From Pinus tabuliformis (lineage: Eukaryota > Streptophyta > Pinopsida > Pinales > Pinaceae), in the NCBI GenBank assembly GCA_031772625.1, contig CM062819.1, positions 1,233,388,955 to 1,233,452,954 on the forward strand: 64,000 bases of DNA, written 5' to 3'. Positions 34,579 through 45,249 of this stretch are shown here, one piece after another. The notes under the pieces were generated by a model that worked only from the letters and a program-made list of their open reading frames with translations, had not been told where the DNA came from and made no database searches. The translations under genes and the position numbers were made by a program. The first letter of the stretch is position 1, and every line of letters starts with the position of its first letter.

Positions 34579-35660
34579 TGTAGCATCCGATGGTGTTCTA
34601 GTCTCAAACTTTGTGGAGAGGCAAAAACACATGAGGTCCTCAGAATGTAGAAATCATTTATGGAAATTCCACCTAGAGACAACTCAATTAAATTAATTGA
34701 TCTATAATTAGAAAATGCCAAGTCTAACTTAGGGAAATCTATTAATTAATAAGAATTAATTGAGAAAGGTGAGAATTCTCTAGAAACTCACATGGATCAA
34801 CTTAGAGATGATCTCGACCATCGATAAAGATTTAATCGTGGCCATTGAAGTCTCAACTGGAGATTATAAGAGGAGGTCGATGGGATAAATGGAGAGCACA
34901 CCAGTTGCAACTTCTTAGTGATCAAGACAGTTCAATTTTCCAGTAGCAAGTGATTCAGCAGAGAGATCGAGCCAGTGATCAAGTTATAGGTGGCAGAGTA
35001 GCAGATTTCCAGAGGAGTTTCCAGTTCCGGAAGAGTCAGGAGAGGAGGTCGTATTATTTCTCCAGGATGTTGCGTGGGGACTACATAGTAGCCTCAAGAG
35101 GGAAGTTCGATTTAGTTGACCAGGAGAAGGATTCGATTGCTGGAGTCCAGGATAATTTTCCAGAGGGCTGGAGGATTCTTTCCAGAGCAACAATAGTTAG
35201 TCAGAGGAAGTTTCATGGTAGGATTGGGTTGAGCATGTGGACGACTGCACAGGGGTGATGCAGACGCTACACAGAGGCTCCGAGTTTGCCAGTTTGAGTG
35301 GCCAGACTAAGCCAAGATTTCTTTTGGAGGAGGGTAAATTCCCTTAGATATTTTTTCCAGTGTTTCTCTCAGGAAAGATCGCTAGTTTGGTATCCATTTT
35401 ATTCTACTCAGAATTTCTGCTGCCGCATGATAATAAAACCCTCATTTGCTCCGTCGGTTTTCCTGCATTGGGTTTTTCTGGGGACAATTGTCTAAAAGTA
35501 ACGGTGTCAATTTGTGTGTGTGATTGCTCTATATTTCTCAGTTCTGCAATTTTTTATTTCCGCAACGTAATTTTTATTTGTGAAGAATTGCAGTGTGAAT
35601 TATTCATTGTTTGCCGTAGAAAATAAATTGCTTAATAATTAAACAGTTAGAAGAATAATT
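34579..35660 (+). mobile_element. Copia LTR C2 (3' LTR of the C1 element), 3' end missing
   Basis: It starts TGTAGCATCCGATGGTG after the purine tract and follows C1 closely until AGAAGAATAATT. Then, about 40 bases before the expected end, it passes into the middle of another LTR (C3). The switch is inside AATTAATTAGAAG, a short block found in both, which suggests recombination at microhomology. Confidence 0.85.
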
Positions 35661-36623
35661 AATTAGAAGTCTAAACTTAGGAAAATTGGTTAATCAATTA
35701 GAATTAATTAAGTCAAGGTGAGAATCCTCTAGAATCTCACACGGATCAATCCAGAAATGATCTGAGCCATCGATTAAGATTTAATCTTGGTTGTTGGAGT
35801 CCCAACAAGAAGATATAAGAAGAGATCGATGTGGTGATGGAGAATACACCAATCACTTGGAGAATTTGATTTTCCAGAGTGGCAGCAGTTAGTTGCGGAG
35901 AGTTTGAGCTTCAGTGAGGAAGCAGAGACAGTGAGGGGCAGGGATAGTGAGGTTGGAGGAAGTTTTCCAGATCCAGCGTGTGCATTTGCAAAGAGGCTGG
36001 AGTTTGTATAGGAGGTTGCATAGTCCTAGCGCAGAAGCCTCAGAAGGCAGTTCGATTTGCTGAGTGGGGAAGACGTCTTTAGTTCCAAAGGCCATGAAGG
36101 AGTCCCGGTGTGCTGGAGAAGAATTTTCCTAACCAACAACGGGTAGGACGGATTGAATAGAAAGCAGTTTGGGCAACACGTAGAGCAGGCAGCTTCAGAG
36201 TGACGCAGAGCTTGCGCTGGCCCAGTTGGCCAACTTGCTTTTCAGTGACAGTCAAGAGCTGAAATTCCCTAGAGTGAGGGTAAATTTCCCTCTAGTATTT
36301 CTGCTATTATTTTCTCTACATAGCTAGATTTCAGCATCCAGAATTTTTGTACCCAGAATTTCTCACTGCTGCTTAATAATAAAACCCTCCCTGTTGCACT
36401 AGTTTTCCCAAGTTGGGTTTTCCCGGGGACATTTGTCCAAAAATAACAGTGTCATTTTTATTGTGTGTGCTACAATTTTCTCGGTTTCCAGCACTATTAT
36501 TTTCCGTAGTTTATAGTGTGAAGGTTTTAATATTTGCCGTAGTAGATAAATTGTTAATTTAATTAACAATTAGAAAAATAAGTTCCAGTGCTGCAATAGG
36601 ATTTCAGACTTAAAATTTTCACA
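35661..36623 (+). mobile_element. Copia LTR C3, 5' part missing
   Basis: It begins at about position 150 of the LTR (GTCTAAACTTAGGAAAATTGG) and ends TTAAAATTTTCACA before a primer site. It is closer to C5 than to C1/C2: both share AAGATATAAG, GCCATCGATTAAG and CAACAAGAAG / CAACAGGAAG blocks. Confidence 0.8.
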
Positions 36624-36819
36624 TGATATCCAAGCGTGAGTGATTAGTTGGGAAGCTCAAAAGCAAAGAAGGGAATTTCGCTGCTCAGAAGGGGGCAGCA
36701 GGCCAAAATTCTTAGAGGTTGCATAGGTCATTGATAGGCAGGCCAAATTGCTGGGGCAAAAAATTTGATTTTCAGTTGTAGGGTTACAAAAAAGTCGAAT
36801 TTCCCGGGTGTTGATTTTG
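36624..36819 (+). other. 196-base interior between C3 and C4 with primer site
   Basis: It opens TGATATCCAAGCGTGAG, a worn initiator tRNA-Met primer site, and holds the first 200 bases of a copia interior. It then runs straight into LTR C4 with no gag or pol, so most of the interior is deleted. Confidence 0.65.
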
Positions 36820-37925
36820 GGTAGCATTGGATGTGCTCTAGCTTTGAAATTTGGTGGAGGGGCTAGAACACATGAGATCTCTAGAACCCAAATATCGTTT
36901 GGAGAAATTCCACCTGGATGAGGAGTTATTAAAATAAGTAATATTTTTAATGAGTTCCTAAGTCTAAAATTGGGAAAATAAAAATATTAATGTGTATTAA
37001 TAAAAATATTGGTGAGAAGGTTCTAAGTGATGAGGATCAAGCCTGTTTTAATCTTAGCCGTTGATTAGAGATTAGATCAGGACTGTTGATTCATCAGCAG
37101 GAAAAGTATAAGAGGAGGCTTGAGTGTCAGTTGGAGACGCATCGAAGTGATCAAAGAGTTCGATTTTTCTGGGGCGAGGTTTGCTGAGAAAATCGAACTA
37201 GTGATTTGAGTTGTAGTGAGGGGTAGTTAGGCAAGGGAACTTCAGTCCGAGGCCAAAGAATACATAGCAGAGAGGCAGAGCAGCACTGGGAGAGATAGCG
37301 CAATCCCAGAGAGGGTGATGCAGAGGCCGTAGGGGCTGACGCAGGTGACACAGAAGCCGTAGGGGCTGACGCAGGCCCTTAGAGGCAGCGCTGGGGATAT
37401 TCTGTGGGGCAGAGAGGAAGTAGTTCAACAAATCGACTTTCTGAGCAAGGGAGGCTCACTGTGGGTGTGGCGCATTTCCAGCGCAGAGCTTAGAGTAGCC
37501 ATCGCTGCCCAACACTAGGAACAACTGGGACGTCTGTGGGGTTTGGTCATCCAGTTGCTGAATTTGCCGGAATCTCTGTCTCCGGATAGAGGTACTTCTA
37601 CCAGGATTTTTCTTTGTTGGGTGAGCCATATTTGGCACCCTAGTTGTATTCAAGGATCTGCTTAATAATACAAACCCTCTATATGTTGCACCGATTTTCC
37701 TACTTTGGGTTTTTCTGGGGAAGTTTGTCCACAAATAATAGTGTCCCTTGTGTGATTGTCTTAGTGTAATTCCGTTCATGATTTGTATGTATGTGTAGGC
37801 TGCAATAGTGTTTTACATCAATATTTATGTAATTAAATAACTTGTTAATGCAAAGAACGAGTAGGAGATGTTAAACTAGTAATTGCAGTAGGGGTTTCTG
37901 ATGTGTAGATTCAGAAATTTGCACA
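36820..37925 (+). mobile_element. Copia LTR C4, 1.1 kb
   Basis: It starts GGTAGCATTGGATGTGCTC (TG worn to GG) and ends AGAAATTTGCACA. It is recognisable by the AAATTTGGTGGAGGGGCTAG box near the start and the GTTTTTCTGGGG…TTGTCCACAAATAATAGTG box, shared with C1, C2 and C5. It is the most diverged LTR of the array and contains a short CGTAGGGGCTGACGCAG duplication near 37330-37370. Confidence 0.75.
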
Positions 37926-39497
37926 CCAGGATTGTGATTCCAACAGTCAGAGGGAGCAACAACAACTCAGATTTTCGCTAAGCAAATTTCTGGTTGGACG
38001 CAGAGGGTTTTGCTGCAATTTGCAGTAGCAAAATCAATGTCAGGTGGAGGAGAAAAGCACACACAGCAGAGGGAATTTTTCTCTCAGGGGTTCTCTAGTC
38101 TTAGAGATCTAATTTTTTTCCAATTGAAGATTGGTAGTTGTTGTGAGCAAATTTTCTCACTCTAGAAGGGAGTGCGAGTAGGAGATTCAGCAGCCGAGCA
38201 GAGGGCAAGAGGGAGATTTTTGGGTTTTATTTTATCCAGTTATCGAGTTTCCAAATTTTGTAGCTCTGCAGGGATGATAGTACAAGATTGCCAGAGGAGG
38301 CCATGCGAGTTAGACAGAATGCATATCTAGGCAACAAATCAACTTCCAGTTGCCAAAGGAAGATGCCAGAGGAAGTGCAGGTTGCAAAGAAATGAAGGGT
38401 CCCAGCCAGGGACTAGGCTTGAAAGAAGATAGTTGGGAACTAGATCCAGGTGGAGTATGAAACTCCAGTGTGCCAAATGGGCAGGGTCCAGCGCAGTTGC
38501 AACAAGGAGATCAGCCAGATCAGTTCCAGATTGTTGCAGCAGGACCATCTCAATGTCAGTAGACACAACTAGTCAATCAAATGAAAGCTGCATAGCTAGT
38601 TGTGGCCAATACCTGGGAGACAGTTGTAGTGACATAGGCAGTGGGAATTGGCCAGTTGCAATATGCAAGTGCAATTCCAGCTAGGAGATTCCCAGCGCAA
38701 AGCTACGCAATCCAGTTTCTAGTACAAGAGGACAATGTGAGTTTCCAGGAGGGAGTAGAGAGATTTTCAATGGGGAGATCGAGACTCAGAGGGAGTATAG
38801 TTTGAGAGGGAGTATAGTTTGAGAGGGAACATCCCTGTGGAAGCTAGTACTTCAAGATCCAAGGAGATCAGACTCATTATTGCAGTAGTTGCAGTAGCAA
38901 GCGGAAGCATCAACAAAGTAGTAGCAACAACAATCATACCTCCAAGAGAGAGGTGGGGTGATTTGGTGCTGTAACCCCAGAGAGCTACAGAGATTGGGCA
39001 GGGTCCTTGAGGAGTACACATCATGGATCATTACCTAGCTATGGGGGCCCACAATATTCAATAGCAGGATGGATTAGTGGTAGTTGATGCAGTCAGTACC
39101 AGAGTGATAGTTGTAGGCTAGTAGGAGTCAGATGCTAAGGAGCGCATTGCTGATTTAGTGGGAGCGCATATTCTTCAGTGACAATGCTGTGGCTAGTAGC
39201 AGTCAGGACTTGAGAGACAGATGCATCATAGTGATCATAGCTGATTCAGTATTTTGGATGCTTCTCAGTTGCAGGAGTTGCAATTGCAACAACAACAAAT
39301 GAGAAGTAGTTGCAGTGCAGATGCAGAGTTGGAAGAAATATGGCAGTGTTAGCAACGTCACAAATGCAACATCAGATTTGCGCAGTGGTTGGTGAAGATC
39401 AACAACGTGATAGGAGGTGATATAGAGAAAGGGTGTTGTGGCAGGTTGTGCAGCACTAGAGAGAACACAGTCCTCGCTACAAAGGAGTGTTAGTTTC
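37926..39497 (+). mobile_element. Copia interior between C4 and C5, gag-less
   Basis: It shares CAGAGGGAGCAACAACA, TTTTCTCACTC…GGAGTGCGAGTAG and AGAGAGGTGGGG blocks with the C1-C2 interior, in the same order. The whole gag core (MWDAI region) and the pol genes are absent. A purine tract AAAGGAGTG at 39481 precedes C5. The copy cannot code for any element protein. Confidence 0.7.
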
Positions 39498-40591
39498 TAT
39501 AGCATCGAATGTGTTATAGGCACGAAATTTGGTGGAGAGGCTAAAATACATGAGATCTCCAAAACCCAGAATCATTTCTGGAAATTCCACCTAAAGATGA
39601 CTTAATTAGATTATTAACCAATTTTTTAATGTTTCCTAAGTCTAAACTTAGAAAAACTGGTTAATTAATCAGAATTATTTAAGCCAAGGTGAGAATTATC
39701 TAGAAATTCACACGAATCGATCTAGAAATGATCTGAGCCATCGATTAAGTTTTAATCTTGGCTGTTGGAGTCCCAACAGGAAGATATAAGCAGGGATCAA
39801 TGTGGTGATGGAGAATACACCAGAGTCACTTGGAGAATCCGATTTTCTAGAGTAGCAGCAGTTTACCGAAGAGTTTGAGCTTCAGTGAGGGGTAGGGACA
39901 GTGAGGTTGGATGAAGTTTTCCAGATCCAGAGAGTGCATTTGTAGAGAGGCCAAAGTTTCTCCAGGAGGTTGCGCAGTCCTATTGGAGAAAGCTAAAAAA
40001 GAAGTTCGATTTGTTGAGAGGGGAAGACGTCTTCAGTTCTAGAGGCTAGGAAGGAGTCCTAGAGTGTCGAAGAAGAATTTTCCAGCCGACAGCAGACAGG
40101 ACAACTTGAATAGCAGTCAGTTCGAGCAGCACGCAGAGTAGGCAGCTTCAGAGTGATGTAGAGCCTACGCAGAACCAGTTGGACGACTTGATTTTCAGTG
40201 ATAGTCAAGAGCTGCAATTCCCCTGGGTGAGGGTAAATTTCCCTCTAGTATTTTTGCTAGTATTTTCTCTGAATAATAGTCAGAGTTCGGCATCCAAATT
40301 GTACTTAGAATTTCCCACTGCTGCTTCATAATAAAAACCTCATTGCTGCACTGGTTTTCCCAAGTTGGGTTTTTCAAGGGACATTTGTCAAAAAATAACA
40401 ATGTCATTTTTATTGTGTGTGTGCTAGAATTTTCTAAGTTTCTAGCGCTATTATTTTCCATAGTTTATTTGTGAAGGTTGTAGTGTGAATTATTTGATAT
40501 TTGCCATAGCAGATAAATTGTTAATTTAATTAACAATTAGAAAAATAATTTCTAGTTGCTGCTATAGGATTTTAGACTTTAAATTTTCACA
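39498..40591 (+). mobile_element. Copia LTR C5 (3' LTR), 1.09 kb
   Basis: It starts TATAGCATCGAATGTG (TG worn to TA) after the purine tract and ends TTAAATTTTCACA at 40591, where family-Y sequence begins abruptly. Its sequence is closest to C3. Confidence 0.85.
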
Positions 40592-42087
40592 AGGGTGCTA
40601 AGGGTGCCCATGGCATGAAATGATGCTAATACACATGATGGAGTCCCATGGCTCTCAACGCATCCCCTACAAATGTCAATATGATCCTCTGGTGGGGTTG
40701 GGCCCTAATTAAGTTGCCCAACCCATGATGAAACTACCTGCCAATTGCATATAAGATCCAATGTGCTTCCTCACCATCATGTACAAGACTTCATTAGTGC
40801 ATTTAAGTGAACCAAGCTTGTTAATCAAGGGCACAAATGAAGCTTCATAATGGGCTTCCCTTCCAAATTTGGGGCTTTGAGCATGTAATAGTGTTACCTC
40901 CCTAGGTAGGAGTGGCTAATAAACAACCCTATTAGGTGTTCCCAACCCCTCAGGGGGAAGACATGTCCAAGGCATATCCTTTAAGTGGTAGGGGTCATGT
41001 GAACAATGATGAGGTGGATAGGGACATAGGGATCTGAAGGCCAAATGCCATGCGTTCAAGGGTGTTAATTATGAGGGATGACCACATATTGAGGTGTATA
41101 GATGTAGGAGGGAGCAATCGTGGTACATGAGTTACACTGGCCTTTGTTTTTCTGACTTTCTTCATTTTCCTTTTGCCTTTTCTTGGTTTTTCTTTGTATT
41201 GTCACTTAGGGATCTTGAAGATGAGAGCATGTTGTTTATGGTATAAGTAGTTATTACCCCCTCAAGGTGGGGCAGTTCATCGGCCACGATGTGTTGCAAC
41301 ATGCATGGGTTCCTTAACGATGTGTGGGCACTCACGGGGCCCTAGGAACTAGGGTGATGGCGATAATGAAGAGGTAGAACTCATGTTTTGGCTTTGCCCA
41401 TGTTCTAATATAATTATTACTGTTCCAACCATCTTTTGCATTTTACTATATTCTTTCCTTTTGTTTCTTTCTTGTGGCCATGATCTGCTTTTGACCTTTT
41501 TTTTAGCTGCATCAACCTTCAGGGCAACATTTCCAGGCCTGAACCAAACATGTGGACAAGGGGAGGGAGTGTACCAGCGCCTTGTGGACCCAAAGAGGGA
41601 AAATGATGCAATAGGGCTTGTAATGTGCAGAGGGGAGTGAAAAATGTGAAACAGTAAAACGAGATTATGCTACCAAAATCGGAGTTTCCCAACTAGTGCC
41701 CTTCCTATAACTATAATCCAATAGGGGAGATCCGACGGGACTAGGATTGGGTATTGACCCCCTATTTAAGGTGAGGGAACAAGACTACAATCAAAATCCT
41801 TCCTCCTTCCAAGTCACCCAATAATCCATGCCTAATGTGCCCAAGGAAAAACAAGCATAAGCACCCGATTGCATAACAAAAAACATACCTTTAGGATTGG
41901 ATGGCCACCTTCAAACATATGATCTCGATAGTCGTGCGAAGGAACATACAACTGGCTCAGGGAGTAGAGATCAAATGGCACAATATATCGGCTACACTGG
42001 TGGCTATCAAGGGCTACTGGCTGTCAGCTGAAGACAAATCTAGGAGAAAAATTCTCCTATGGGGTCACCCACTTTTGGTAGGTAACA
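40592..42087 (-). mobile_element. Family-Y 3' LTR of element Y3, truncated by the copia array
   Basis: It begins in mid-LTR with AGGGTGCTAAGGGTGCCCATGG, matching Y1 at about 12157, and ends GGTAGGTAACA at 42087. About 1.6 kb of the LTR is missing on the left. It stays collinear with Y1: GTGTTACCTCCCTAGGTAGG, AACATGCATGGGTTCCTT and AGTTTCCCAACTAGTGCCC boxes occur in the same order. No coding frame. Confidence 0.8.
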
Positions 42088-42594
42088 TCTGGCTCCAACT
42101 AGGACATGAGTTCACTGTAGAGTGCACGAACCATGTACTCAAACAGGAGGTCATGAGAACACCAACAATCCTCTGGGACCATAGACCTGTATCCTGTACA
42201 TCACAAACAATGTTGGAAGCATCTGTCATAGGCATACTTTTATCGCCCATGTTTTCATCAAATAATAAAACCATACAGAAAATAAAATCTATTATATGAT
42301 TGCAAGTTTAATCTATATGAATGTATTATGACATGAGAACACGATATGCTGATATTAGCTATGCAAAATCAATATGCAATGCATCCTACTATAACATGCT
42401 TGCTACATTATGCAAATGCTAAGTATAATCATATAACCAATGTAACCGACATATCATTCGATCAAGATAAAAACGCTTTCCCTTATGAACCATCATGAGG
42501 GAGGGGACACAAATATCACATTTTACATTGCAATATTTGCTTGATTAATGGTAAGGGTGGGATATGGGAACATATGGGGACCATGAATCAAGGA

Positions 42595-42984
42595 TCATGG
42601 ATGAGGAGAGAAAAGAGGAATCCCGCTCATGCAACCTTTCTTGCAACGAGAGATGGAGAACTCAATGACCAAGCTCATAAAATTTTGATGAAGAGCAAGC
42701 TCGGGCATATCCTCCTTATGGCATGAAGAGATAGATGGATCATACACATCCACAATCACATCATCCTGATTATCGAGGTAGGAACGAGGTGGATTACAAT
42801 CATCGTATCTTGGGAAGAAACACAACCCCATTTCAGGGAATTGGGAAGGCTCCTCAACTTCATGGCTCCCAAGAGATTCATTAAACGGGGCATCAAACTC
42901 CTCATGGCTACTAATGACATCATGATCATTGGATTGAGGATCATCATCTTGAAACATATAAAATAGGCCTTTCGAATGAGCCAT
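42595..42984 (-). CDS. Acidic ORF of element Y3, family not recognised
   Basis: A 129-codon minus-strand frame from the ATG at 42984. It is rich in Asp, Glu, Pro and Ser (FQDDDPQSNDHDVI, SHEEFDAPFNESLGSHEVEE), then MGLCFFPRYDDCNPP and a cysteine-bearing tail (SRCKKGCMSGIPL). No transmembrane segment or known motif is seen. It lies about 210 bases inside the primer site, where gag would start in a normal element. An overlapping frame (42756-43094) has a less protein-like composition. It may be a relic of an element gene or of captured sequence; whether it is expressed cannot be judged. Confidence 0.4.
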   Translation of the reverse strand: MAHSKGLFYMFQDDDPQSNDHDVISSHEEFDAPFNESLGSHEVEEPSQFPEMGLCFFPRYDDCNPPRSYLDNQDDVIVDVYDPSISSCHKEDMPELALHQNFMSLVIEFSISRCKKGCMSGIPLFSPHP

Positions 42985-43192
42985 TTCTTGCCATTCAAAT
43001 TTTCATAAGATTTCAGAAATGGAGTTGCCGTGTGAACATGAAATGCCTTAAGAGATGCTTGCTTCATCCTACAAGCATTGAATTTGAAGTTCAATGAGGA
43101 ACCTGAGCTTCATTCTTCGAATGGAGTTTCCACATAGGATCTATATTGTCGTTAAAGAAGAAGGTGAATATTTCATAAAGGTAGACTCGCTT

Positions 43193-43212
43193 CTTCCCCG
43201 ACAACGACCCCA
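43193..43212 (-). other. Primer-binding site of Y3, tRNA-Asp type
   Basis: On the minus strand it reads TGGGGTCGTTGTCGGGGAAG, 15 of 18 matches to TGGCGCCGTTGCCGGGGA, the complement of the plant tRNA-Asp 3' end as I recall it. It starts a few bases inside the LTR edge at 43217. Confidence 0.7.
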
Positions 43213-43216
43213 AAAA

Positions 43217-44005
43217 TGTAACTACACAATCTAGTAGGGAATTAGGAGGGGAAAACGTAAGGGACAACTACTAGACTAAGTGACAACAATGGGACAATGA
43301 TCCACTGTCACCTCAGTCAAGGTCCCTTGCTTTTTATAGACTTTCATCGATAGGAGGAGTCCTGGTAGGAAGGGAACCACTTAGAATAAATATATCAATG
43401 ATTTAGGTGTGATATGATTCCACAAGGCCCATTCAAGGAGAGACACAAAAATGGTTCAATGCTTCAGAGAAGCTAAACGCTCTCCAAGAAAGGCCTAGGA
43501 GGAGATCAAGACTTAGGGTTTGAGATTTATGATTATAATATGTATTCGTAAGATCAAGACTCCAAGTGATTGGATAGGACCTCTCAAAAAATCTCAATGT
43601 GATGTTTTAACACTTCAAAATTTCAAGTAGTGGAGGACCACATAGGGCACCAACAAGAGGTTCTCAAACCACTAAAGGAGAACTTGTTTATAGCACAAAA
43701 TAGGATGAAAGAACAAGCATATCAAAATTGTAGTGAAAGGGATTTTGAAATGGTGGATTGTATATTTGAGGTTACAAGTACAACCATATAAATAGATGTC
43801 CCTCAAGCAACAAAAAGAGGACAATAAATTAGCACCCAAGTATTATCGCCCCTATAAAGTGTTGTAAAGCATTGGATGTATTACAAATTTGAGTTGCCTC
43901 CATCTTCATGTGTATATCTAGTTGCACACATTTTGTCAAAGTTCCAAGAAAGCAGATGTACCATATTTTTCTTCGAAGATCGAGATCATCAACCATAAAC
44001 TATTG
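43217..44005 (-). mobile_element. Family-Y 5' LTR of Y3, partial
   Basis: It starts TGTAACTACACAATCTAGTAG beside the primer site and carries GGGACAATGATCCACTGTCACC and ACTTTCATCGATAGGAGGAG, the uninterrupted form of the place where X1/X2 entered Y1. The right end is unclear: somewhere before 44006 it passes into reversed X4. Confidence 0.65.
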
Positions 44006-45249
44006 TGTCATTGTAAACCCATTCTGCAAATTTTTAATGTAAATGATGCTAGTAAGACCGTGTATGTATGTAAAAGCCTAGGTAATCCTATTTTTTGGTG
44101 ATGAATTTCATCCTAGGAGGTTTTTTGTCTCACTGATTCATTTGTGTTTTTAAACACGGATGATCAACAGAGTTTTTTCCCTCCAACCTCACCCCAAAGC
44201 TAGGGTGGAATTTATCGTCAAAGTATTAAGTGAGTCCTAGTGTTTTAGTTGAGTTTTATGTAAAAGTAATTTGGGAATAATTTAAGCTAATTGACTAAAT
44301 TATTTTATTACAAATCACTTGGTCTACTAGATCATATTGTGTCGCAAAATTGGGTATGTATTTTGAGAGTTTATAACGAACAGGTATTCTCCCTTTGAGG
44401 GTTGAATACTTTAGTGCATGGTCCTTCATATTTAGACACCATGGCTAAAATATTTGAGGGTGGAAAAATAATTAATCCCCTCAAGTGTAAATTAATTAAT
44501 TTTTCTGGCAAAAATAAAATAAAATCCCAAGACGGAAAATTAACTAATTAGAGTCAAAATTAAATTGCTAGAGATTAAATTTCCCTAGTAGAAAAATTCG
44601 TGGGTCTCAAAGATATTAATTTTTGGAGGTCCCCTACCAAGAGAATATTGGAATTTTCAAGAAAATATTGGACCCTTGGGCCCTGGTGGTCATGTCAAAG
44701 TCAATTTTTTTTAGGAAATTAGATCAAAATGATTATTTTTGAGCTAATAAAAAATGAGTTTAATGAGAAATTGGAAAATTTCTCAAAAAAAATTATTTCA
44801 ACGACAGAGATTAAAATATCATCAAAGATTTATCAACGATCGAGATTATTTTGACGGGGATCAAGCCAAATAGCCGTTATTTTCCACTTTGAGGATATAT
44901 TTATAAATTGAGTTATTTGTGTCTCAAGCAATCTAATCAGATTTTAGCTAATGTAAATCTGGAAAAGCTGATGTAAATTACTGTCCTGTTGGGAATGTTG
45001 GAATAATCATAATAAAGACTTTGGGTGTTGTTCATTGTATCTTTGATCTATTGATTTGTGGTATGTGTTGGGTACGGACATTCCTATATTATGCTTTGTA
45101 ATTATTATTAATCGTTATTTCATTGTAGGTGATAGGAGCATTCTATTGGTAAGTTATGGGCTTATTTTAGGTGATTCGATTCACTGTGTGTTCTAACAGT
45201 TATCTTTGAGAAATATATAGTGTTTGCAGGTTCCCCAACCCATGGGCTC
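44006..45249 (-). mobile_element. Family-X LTR X4, 3' piece (reverse)
   Basis: It is the reverse complement of the end part of X1-X3: ACCCATTCTGCAAATTTTTAATG, GACCGTGTATGTATGTAA and CCTAGGTAATCC mirror X1 at 6420-6495, and GGTCTACTAGATCATATTG mirrors the X1 tail. It ends at the Y4 insertion and resumes at 54662. The terminal 100 or so bases of the LTR are missing on the left. Confidence 0.75.
45245..45249. repeat. Target duplication of Y4
   Basis: GGCTC here and GACTC at 54662-54666 match at 4 of 5 positions. The flanks are consecutive parts of X4, which confirms insertion there. Confidence 0.75.

Larger units (their letters stand above)
42088..43216 (-). mobile_element. Interior of short family-Y element Y3, 1.1 kb
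   Basis: The left end TCTGGCTCCAACTAGGAC equals the start of the Y4 interior at 48567, and the right end has a tRNA-Asp-type primer site as Y4 does. So Y3 and Y4 share ends but not content: no gag, protease or pol motif is present here. The only sizeable frame is the acidic ORF at 42595-42984. Such short non-coding interiors with full LTRs fit a non-autonomous (LARD-like) element. Confidence 0.7.
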
